Source: JAAAOZ01 sp964496595
GTDB lineage: Bacteria; Chloroflexota; Anaerolineae; B4-G1; SLSP01
Assembly (NCBI GenBank): GCA_964496595.1
Contig: CAZCAI010000034.1
Span: forward strand, 1 to 32,285
DNA: 32,285 nucleotides
Direction: 5' to 3'
Positions 26,837 through 32,285 of the stretch are shown here, one piece after another. Each line of letters starts with the position of its first letter. The stretch's first letter is position 1. The notes below the pieces were generated by a model. The model searched no databases. It worked only from the letters and a program-made list of their open reading frames with translations, and was not told where the DNA came from. The translations under genes and the position numbers were made by a program.

Positions 26837-27736
26837 ATGCGTAAGTATCTAGTTGCTTTGATGTCGTTGTTGTTGGTGGCCGCGATAGGGTTGACGGGGT
26901 GCGGCGGTGGGGCCGAAGTGGGCACCGAAGAAAACCCCATTGTCTGGGCCTTCGTCCCCTCTGGTGAGACCCAAACCGTTGTCACCGGCGCCGAAGAGAT
27001 TAGCGCTCTGTTGACGGAAGAGACGGGTCTCTACTTCGACGTGTTGGTGACCACCGAGTACGCTGGTGCTGTCGAGGCGATGTGCGCCGATCCGGCCGAG
27101 GCTCAGATGGGGTCCTTGAACACCTTCTCCTACATCCTGGCGAATGAGCGTTGTGGCGTCGAGGCCGAATTGGTCGCCGTGCGCTATGGCAGCCCCACCT
27201 ACAACGGCCAGATCATCGCCAACATCGATAGCGGCATTCAGTCCCTCGAGGATCTTGAGGGCAAGACGTTCTGCCGCCCCGATCCCCTCTCCACCAGTGG
27301 CTGGATTATCCCCATGCTGACGATGCGCGCGGCTGGCATCGACCCGGATGCGGATATTGAGGTCGTGGACGCGGGCAGTCATGATGCCGTTGTCGCTGCC
27401 GTCTATAGCGGCGATTGCGACGCCGGCGCGACCTTTGTCGACGCGCGCGGCAACATCGAGGAGGACAGCCCCGACGTTATGGAAGTGGTTCAGATCATTG
27501 AAACCACCGCGGATATTCCCAACGACGGTGTCCAATTCTTCCCCGGTATCGATGAAGAACTTGAGACCCAGATCGTCAACGCGCTGCTGGCCATCTCCGA
27601 GACCGAAGAGGGCAAGGATGCACTGGACACAGCCTATAGCTGGGCCGGCCTTGAGAAGCATGGCGATGACTTCTATGATCCCTTCCGCCAGGTTCTAGAA
27701 GCCTCTGGGATGAGCATCCAGGAACTTCAGGACTAA
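26837..27736 (+). CDS. phnD: Phosphate/phosphonate-type ABC transporter substrate-binding lipoprotein
   Basis: A 299-residue PhnD-family binding protein. The N terminus MRKYLVALMSLLLVAAIGLTGCGGG is a lipoprotein signal with Cys near residue 21 as the lipid site. The mature part has the usual two-lobed pattern, including WAFVPSGET, QMGSLNTFSYILA, YNGQIIANIDSGI, LEGKTFCRPDPLSTSGW and AVYSGDCDAGATFVDAR. The start is the ATG eight bases after AAGGAGGT. Ligands in this family include phosphonates, phosphite and phosphate; the exact one cannot be told. No C-P lyase or phosphite dehydrogenase gene is in the window. A hairpin after the gene probably keeps this product more abundant than the other subunits. 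Confidence 0.9.
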   Translation: MRKYLVALMSLLLVAAIGLTGCGGGAEVGTEENPIVWAFVPSGETQTVVTGAEEISALLTEETGLYFDVLVTTEYAGAVEAMCADPAEAQMGSLNTFSYILANERCGVEAELVAVRYGSPTYNGQIIANIDSGIQSLEDLEGKTFCRPDPLSTSGWIIPMLTMRAAGIDPDADIEVVDAGSHDAVVAAVYSGDCDAGATFVDARGNIEEDSPDVMEVVQIIETTADIPNDGVQFFPGIDEELETQIVNALLAISETEEGKDALDTAYSWAGLEKHGDDFYDPFRQVLEASGMSIQELQD

Positions 27737-27757
27737 CGGATAGGAAAATTTTCACCT

Positions 27758-27788
27758 AAGGGGGGACATTCGTGTCCCCCCTTTATGT
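27758..27788 (+). terminator. Intra-operon UUCG hairpin after phnD
   Basis: AAGGGGGGACA and TGTCCCCCCTT form an 11-base stem with a TTCG loop, followed by TATG. The tail is poor in T, so it is likely a partial terminator or a 3'-end stabiliser for phnD mRNA. The next gene starts 26 bases later. Confidence 0.75.
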
Positions 27789-27808
27789 CGCTCTAGTGAG
27801 GAGGCGAA

Positions 27809-28597
27809 ATGCTTGAGGTCAAGAATTTGACCAAAATTTACGATGATGGCACGGTAGCATTGCGGGATGTCAGTTTTACCGTGAACGAGGGCGATTTTCT
27901 GATCATCATTGGCCTGAGCGGATCCGGAAAATCGACCTTATTGCGGTGTATTAATCGCCTGGTGGAACCCACCGCTGGACAGATTTTGTGGAAGGGTGAG
28001 GACATCACGCAGGCGAATCAGACGGAGTTGCGACACTTCCGCCGCAAGATTGGGATGATCTTCCAGCAATTCAATCTGGTGAAGCGCTCCAAGGTCATCA
28101 CTAATGTGATGAGTGGCCGCTTGGGCTACGTTAATCAATGGCAAAGCTTCTTTTACCGTTTCCCCCGCAAAGATCGCCAACGAGCTTGGGATGTGATGAA
28201 ACGAATTGGCATTGAGGATCAAGCTCACAAGCGGGCCGATGAACTGAGCGGCGGGCAGCAACAGCGGGTGGGTATCGCGCGCGCGCTGATGCAGGATCCA
28301 GAGATGATCTTAGCCGATGAGCCAGTTGCCAGTTTAGACCCCGTTTTGGCGCACTCGATCCTGCAACACTTAGAAGCTCTGAATCGTGAGGATAATATGA
28401 CGATCCTGTGTAGCCTGCACTACTTGGATCTCGTGCAGCGCTACTCCTCGCGCGTCATCGGGCTGCGCGCCGGCGAGATCGTCTATCGCGGCGTCCGCGA
28501 GGATATTCGCGGTATGACCGACACGCAATTTAAGGATATTTACGGTCAAGAGGCGGAGCGTGTCGGCAGCGGTCTCGAGGGGACGTTGGGAGGTTAA
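27809..28597 (+). CDS. phnC: Phosphate/phosphonate-type ABC transporter ATP-binding protein
   Basis: A 262-residue PhnC-type ATPase. Walker A is GLSGSGKST, the Q-loop IGMIFQQFNLV, the signature LSGGQQQRVGIARAL, Walker B MILADEPVASLDP and the switch His in LCSLHYLDLV. The segment KVITNVMSGRLGYVNQW is typical of PhnC and separates it from other importer ATPases. It would power the permease encoded next. GAGGAGG precedes the ATG. The phnE start lies one base after its stop, with the ribosome site (GGGAGG) inside the phnC end. Confidence 0.95.
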   Translation: MLEVKNLTKIYDDGTVALRDVSFTVNEGDFLIIIGLSGSGKSTLLRCINRLVEPTAGQILWKGEDITQANQTELRHFRRKIGMIFQQFNLVKRSKVITNVMSGRLGYVNQWQSFFYRFPRKDRQRAWDVMKRIGIEDQAHKRADELSGGQQQRVGIARALMQDPEMILADEPVASLDPVLAHSILQHLEALNREDNMTILCSLHYLDLVQRYSSRVIGLRAGEIVYRGVREDIRGMTDTQFKDIYGQEAERVGSGLEGTLGG

Positions 28598-28598
28598 T

Positions 28599-30134
28599 AT
28601 GCCTAATCACAGAAGTAGTCAAAAAGAAAAGCGCCCTGGCCTGGTCTCTGCACCGGTCGCCGGCATTGCATCCCTGATCCTCCCCGGTCTGGGGCAGGTG
28701 TTGTCGCGCGAGGTCAATCGGGGCCTGGTTTTGTTGGGATCTATCATCAGTATCGTTGGGTTACTTGCCTGGCGCATCATGCTCCTTGCCAGTCGGATCA
28801 CCGGCGGCCCATGGGATCAGTTTGTCAAGGCCTTGGATCGCCGCCCTTTTTTCATCGGATTTATGGTCGGGGGCGCCGTCATTCTCTGGCTATGGAATGC
28901 TTGGGATGCCTATCGCTTGGCCCAAACAGAAAAAGAAGCCGGGGGCGGCATCACTATCTTCTTTCTGATTCTGGTCCTGTTTTTCACGTTAGGGTGGCAG
29001 ATCGGTCAGATCGATATGTACAAGGCGGCGACCGAATTGCCGGACACGCTGCCCATCCTCACCAAGGTGTTATGGCCCTGGGAGGTCGCCGTCACCCGGG
29101 ATGAAAGGGTTGTCAAGGCCGGCGCGCCTATTATGATACCCTGTGACGAAGATGAAGAGCTGCCGGAGTCGCCCGAAGAGGTGCCCGGTGAGCCTTATGT
29201 CCGGGTGGAGCCAAGGTGTGGGGAGATGACCCGTCAGGATGAAAATTACCAGAAGGTCATTGGCACCCTCGTCACGATCACGGCCCGGAATTTCGAGCCT
29301 AATGAGGAGGCGGAGGTCTGGTGGGAGAACCCCATTGGCGATGAGTACCGTCTCTTGGAGGATGGTCAGCCGGTCGTCACGCGCACCGATGCTCAAGGCA
29401 ACTTCGAGATTCAAACGCCCTTGCCCTATCGCGCCATCCCGACGAGCGCCGCCGGCGTCCAGATCTTTGAAATTCAGGTACGACAGACCTTCCCGATCGG
29501 CGGGCCGAAGGCCAGCGATCCGCTGCTCCAGACCATTGAGCGGATGATCGAGACGATCTTCTTGGGCATGATGGCGACGCTGTTCGGCATCGTCTTCGCG
29601 CTGCCCGTTAGCTTCCTGGCGGCCAAAAACTTGATGTCGGGGTCGTGGCTCACATTGAGCGTCTATTACGTCGTGCGCACGATCCTCAACATCGTGCGCT
29701 CCATCGAACCGCTGATCTGGGCCATCATCGCCACGCAGTGGATCGGCCTGGGGCCATTCGCCGGTATCATTGCCCTGACGGTGCATACCATCGCGGGCTT
29801 GGGCAAGCTCTACTCCGAATCTATCGAGAGCATCGATCCCGGCCCCATCGAGGCGATCCATGCCACCGGCGCCACGCGCCTTCAGACGATTATGTATGCC
29901 GTGATCCCGCAGATGATCCCGCCCTTTGTCTCTTTCTCCATCTACCGCTGGGACATCAACGTGCGGATGTCCACCATCATCGGTTTGGTGGGCGGCGGCG
30001 GTATCGGCTTCATCCTCATTCAATACATCCGCCTCTTCCAATTCCGCTCGGCCGGCATCGCCGTCTGGTTTATCGCCATCACCGTCGCGATCTTGGATTA
30101 CGTGAGCGCGGAGATTCGCGAGCGTTACGTGTAA
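28599..30134 (+). CDS. phnE: Phosphate/phosphonate-type ABC transporter permease with long N-terminal extension
   Basis: A 511-residue permease, about twice the usual PhnE length (roughly 260-290). The C-terminal part (about 320-505) is the standard permease domain with the coupling motif EAIHATGATRLQTIMYAVIPQ. The N-terminal part has about four hydrophobic helices (about 15-155). A hydrophilic domain at about 165-310 has a beta-rich, Ig-like look, including LVTITARNFEPNEEAEVWWENP and LLEDGQPVVTRTDAQGNFE. It should lie outside the membrane, where it could meet the PhnD lipoprotein. The ATG at 28599 was chosen for spacing to GGGAGG. A perfect terminator hairpin follows the gene. The fusion runs in one frame with no sign of error. 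Confidence 0.9.
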   Translation: MPNHRSSQKEKRPGLVSAPVAGIASLILPGLGQVLSREVNRGLVLLGSIISIVGLLAWRIMLLASRITGGPWDQFVKALDRRPFFIGFMVGGAVILWLWNAWDAYRLAQTEKEAGGGITIFFLILVLFFTLGWQIGQIDMYKAATELPDTLPILTKVLWPWEVAVTRDERVVKAGAPIMIPCDEDEELPESPEEVPGEPYVRVEPRCGEMTRQDENYQKVIGTLVTITARNFEPNEEAEVWWENPIGDEYRLLEDGQPVVTRTDAQGNFEIQTPLPYRAIPTSAAGVQIFEIQVRQTFPIGGPKASDPLLQTIERMIETIFLGMMATLFGIVFALPVSFLAAKNLMSGSWLTLSVYYVVRTILNIVRSIEPLIWAIIATQWIGLGPFAGIIALTVHTIAGLGKLYSESIESIDPGPIEAIHATGATRLQTIMYAVIPQMIPPFVSFSIYRWDINVRMSTIIGLVGGGGIGFILIQYIRLFQFRSAGIAVWFIAITVAILDYVSAEIRERYV

Positions 30135-30162
30135 TCTGTCGGGTCGCGCATTAGAATCATCG

Positions 30163-30210
30163 AGGCGCAACGCACATCTGTAAGGATTAAGTGCGTTGCG
30201 CCTTTGCTGT
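30163..30210 (+). terminator. Terminator of the phnDCE operon
   Basis: Perfect 13-base arms AGGCGCAACGCAC and GTGCGTTGCGCCT flank a 15-base loop and are followed by TTGCTGTT. It begins 29 bases after the phnE stop. Confidence 0.75.
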
Positions 30211-30231
30211 TCTATGTTAATTTGCGAGGAA

Positions 30232-30259
30232 TTGACTTCATACCTATTTATCGTATAAT
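30232..30259 (+). promoter_or_regulatory. Strong sigma70-type promoter
   Basis: TTGACT (30232-30237) and TATAAT (30254-30259) are 16 bases apart, directly after the phnE terminator. It would serve the secreted-protein gene through a leader of about 120 bases. Confidence 0.75.
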
Positions 30260-30387
30260 GTGAGTTGGGAATGCGACTTGAGAAAGGGGGATGAGCGAGG
30301 GGTGCGGTATGAGTTAGTAGTTTTAGGCCCTCGCGCTCGATTCAAGTCCATACTTTTCTTTTTTAAGCTGAAGAAGGAGGAAGCAAA

Positions 30388-30957
30388 ATGAAACTTCGTA
30401 AAAAATTACTGACTTTGAGTTTGACCTTTGTGTTGTCCGCGTTGCTGTTGGCGGTAGTCTTGCCGGTGGGAGCGTCCCCTGATGCGCCGGATGCCGCCGC
30501 CAGCTTGTATAAAGAGGCCAATCCGCCCACTGGCAGTATGGTGATGTTTGGAGATACGATCACCTACACGGTCTACATCACGCCCAGCGCATCGACGGCC
30601 CTGCTGCCCATCTACTTCCGCGATGATCTGGCGCGTGAATTGGAATGGCAAGGCTTTGTCGGGGCGCATCCCGGCTTCGGCTGGGACGCTGCTACGCGCG
30701 CCATCACCAGCACGCAGTTGCTGACGACCACGGCGCCGATGTCGGTGACCTTCGCCGCCGAGGTGCGCGCCTTGATGGGTGAGACGGGCGGAATGGTCGT
30801 CCCCATCGAAAATGTCGCGGGCTTGTGCACAGATCCCGATCAATCGGCGTACTTGTGTTTTGAGCAGTCCAACGTCGTCCGGCACGATACGATGACCGTC
30901 TACGTCATCTACCTGCCGCTGGTTACACGGAATTTCTCCGGCGCCACCGCACGTTAA
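30388..30957 (+). CDS. Secreted protein, DUF11-like domain, YLPLV-type tail
   Basis: A 189-residue exported protein. Residues 1-30 are a clear signal peptide: basic MKLRKK, then a long hydrophobic core ending near VGASPDA. The region at about 40-130 has a beta-sandwich pattern like DUF11 repeats (SMVMFGDTITYTVYITP and ITSTQLLTTTAPMSVTFAAEV). Two Cys (LCTDPDQSAYLC) may form a disulfide. The C terminus ends VYVIYLPLVTRNFSGATAR; tails of the form YLPLVxRN are common in secreted Chloroflexota proteins and may be a sorting or attachment signal. AAGAAGGAGGAA precedes the ATG, and a strong promoter and terminator bracket the gene. Function unknown. Confidence 0.87.
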   Translation: MKLRKKLLTLSLTFVLSALLLAVVLPVGASPDAPDAAASLYKEANPPTGSMVMFGDTITYTVYITPSASTALLPIYFRDDLARELEWQGFVGAHPGFGWDAATRAITSTQLLTTTAPMSVTFAAEVRALMGETGGMVVPIENVAGLCTDPDQSAYLCFEQSNVVRHDTMTVYVIYLPLVTRNFSGATAR

Positions 30958-30986
30958 TCGCTTGTAGCAATTGCAGCCAAAACAAA

Positions 30987-31018
30987 GGCCGACATCCGCA
31001 AGGATGCCGGCCCTTTTT
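30987..31018. terminator. Bidirectional terminator
   Basis: GGCCGACATCC and GGATGCCGGCC (one mismatch) with a GCAA-type loop are followed by CTTTTT on plus. On minus the hairpin is followed by TTTGTTTT. It separates two convergent genes. Confidence 0.85.
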
Positions 31019-31045
31019 CATGGCTATCTGGACTGAGATGGGATG

Positions 31046-32140
31046 TTATCTCCGCCGCCGCCGTTTGCCTCGTCGCCGCTTGCGCAAGTTTCTGCGCTTG
31101 ACAAGGCCCAGATCGACCAGCGCGTCTTCCAAGGCCGGCCAGCCGGGGCCGGCGGTGAGGAGCGCCAGCAGCGCCATCGAAATCGCCGAGGTCAGGCACC
31201 ACGCGCACGTCGCGCCGATGACAAATGGCTCTAAGTAGGTCAGGTAGATCGAAAAGCCCAGACCGAACATCGAGAGCGCAAAGACGACCGCCGGCGCGTA
31301 CTTGTGATAGGGGCCTCGCTCGAACCATGTCGCGTAGATGAAGGCGCCCAAAATCATCACGTACCCGATCAGCCCGAAGACGGCCATCGGTAGGAAGCCG
31401 AAGAGTAGCGCGAAGCGGCTCTGCTGGACGGTGTTGCAATCGCCAACCGGGCCGCAGACTGCTTCCGACTGCGTGACTTCGACGTAGGAGAGGTAGCTCG
31501 CGGCGATTATCCCCACGATCAGCACGATGATGATGCCCCAAGGCGCGAAGCGCTCCGCCAGCGAGGTGTGCCAGGGGCGCGGGCGGATGACGGCCACGAA
31601 AGCAGCCGCCAACCCGATCAAGACCACAACGGAGAGCATGTTGCCGGTCAGATCGCGGGTGAACCTCTCCTGAAGTGTCGGCATCGTGCCGGTGGTTGGA
31701 TCGTGTTCCTCGGCGATGGCCTGCATGCCGGGCAAATCCGGCCATCCTACGCCGCCCTGGCTGAGATATTCCTCAATAAGGCCGGGGAATTGCTCTGGGA
31801 TCTCGAAGGAGCCGACCAGCGCATGCTCGCCCACGATGAGGGTGGGCACCCCGACCATCTCCAATTGATAATGTTCCACGGCGGCCTGGAAGAGCGCTTG
31901 CCCCTGCGGTTGTGAGGTATCCAGTTCTATCACCTCTAACTGCGCCCCGTATTCCGCTTCGAGGGGGGGGATGACCTCCGTCATTACATCGTGGCAGTGC
32001 GGGCACGAGGGCGAATAGAAGAGCACCGCGTGGACGGTCTTTTCTTGCGCCTGGACATCGCCCGGTAGCAGCCCGATCAAACTTAAGCCAACCAGCCATA
32101 GACTTAGTAAACCTCTGAGATATTGATGTTGTTGTCTCAT
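31046..32140 (-). CDS. Thioredoxin-like plus VKOR-domain disulfide-forming membrane protein
   Basis: A 364-residue protein for making disulfides in exported proteins. An N-terminal signal or anchor helix (10-30) leads to a thioredoxin-like domain at about 33-130 with the active site Cys46-Pro-His-Cys49 and cis-Pro99 in GVPTLIV. After a linker come one helix near 168-185 and a vitamin K epoxide reductase domain at about 200-330. That domain has loop cysteines Cys229 and Cys235 and the quinone-side Cys312-Ala-Trp-Cys315. The thioredoxin part precedes VKOR, the reverse of many bacterial fusions. The tail is extremely basic (RKRRRGKRRRRR). AAAGGAG lies ten bases before the ATG. VKOR would pass electrons from the thioredoxin domain to quinone. 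Confidence 0.92.
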   Translation of the reverse strand: MRQQHQYLRGLLSLWLVGLSLIGLLPGDVQAQEKTVHAVLFYSPSCPHCHDVMTEVIPPLEAEYGAQLEVIELDTSQPQGQALFQAAVEHYQLEMVGVPTLIVGEHALVGSFEIPEQFPGLIEEYLSQGGVGWPDLPGMQAIAEEHDPTTGTMPTLQERFTRDLTGNMLSVVVLIGLAAAFVAVIRPRPWHTSLAERFAPWGIIIVLIVGIIAASYLSYVEVTQSEAVCGPVGDCNTVQQSRFALLFGFLPMAVFGLIGYVMILGAFIYATWFERGPYHKYAPAVVFALSMFGLGFSIYLTYLEPFVIGATCAWCLTSAISMALLALLTAGPGWPALEDALVDLGLVKRRNLRKRRRGKRRRRR

Positions 32141-32183
32141 TCAGTATCAACTCCTTTACTCTCGTATTTGTCGATAACGTTGC

Positions 32184-32220
32184 GGGGATGGTTCAAGAGA
32201 TAGCAGAAATCGGTTTACAC
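32184..32220. mobile_element. One end of a second MITE-like element
   Basis: GGGGATGGTTCA followed 16 bases later by CGGTTTACAC matches both ends of the element at 21128-21321. The other end would lie beyond the window. The rest, to 32285, is non-coding and holds a small GATTCCTATCTTTGAAAATAG dyad-like stretch only. Confidence 0.5.
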
Positions 32221-32285
32221 TTTTATTTTGCGTAGAAGATTCCTATCTTTGAAAATAGATGCCTGGCGAATAAATTCGCGGCTAC

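Noticed and set aside
26837..30134. Phosphonate degradation or phosphite oxidation locus
   Set aside because: Only the importer genes are present. No C-P lyase, phosphonatase or phosphite dehydrogenase gene was found, so the ligand is left open.
29070..30170. 366-codon minus-strand frame across phnE
   Set aside because: The translation is low-complexity and charged, opposite a well-supported permease. It has no start signal.

Overview
The window looks like chromosomal DNA of a Chloroflexota bacterium, probably Anaerolineae-like. This is inferred from several traits and not from any search. They are stacked GAF-domain histidine kinases, a stand-alone MglA-type GTPase with Roadblock proteins, a secreted protein ending in a YLPLV-type tail, a long PhnE, and AT-richer intergenic spaces full of small palindromic repeats. 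There is no rRNA, tRNA, CRISPR array, transposase, integrase or phage gene.

Region 1 (252-4762, +) holds six signalling genes in one direction: an MglA-like small GTPase, a Roadblock/LC7 protein, a DUF4388-Roadblock protein, a single-domain protoglobin, an ODP-type diiron beta-lactamase-fold protein, and a REC-Roadblock response regulator. It ends in a hairpin terminator. The combination suggests an O2/NO/redox-responsive GTPase switch and is the best candidate here for an undescribed system. Region 2 (5182-6877, +) is a GNAT acetyltransferase followed closely by an M20 amidohydrolase. Region 3 (7386-12453, +) is a phosphorelay operon: a REC-GAF-GAF kinase, a lone REC protein, and a GAF-GAF kinase with a shortened C-terminal REC. 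Both kinases carry an unusual HWxGNK H-box.

Region 4 (20681-12572, -) runs secA, a five-GAF histidine kinase, then adenosine deaminase. Region 5 (21479-23845, +) has a small tail-anchored protein with five exact 15-residue repeats, followed by a membrane Ser/Thr kinase with an external FGE-like domain that lacks the catalytic cysteines. Region 6 (26647-24027, -) is msrP-msrQ (periplasmic methionine sulfoxide repair) and a pentapeptide-repeat protein. Region 7 (26837-30134, +) is a phnD-phnC-phnE type importer with a UUCG-loop hairpin after phnD and an enlarged PhnE. The window closes with a small secreted protein (30388-30957, +) and a convergent thioredoxin-VKOR disulfide-forming protein (32140-31046, -).

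The recurrent theme is sensing and coping with oxidants: globin, diiron protein, GAF kinases, MsrPQ and VKOR. Four promoter candidates share a 16-bp spacer between -35 and -10, and a fifth (phnD) can be read that way. The intergenic spaces carry at least seven kinds of palindromic or tandem repeat.
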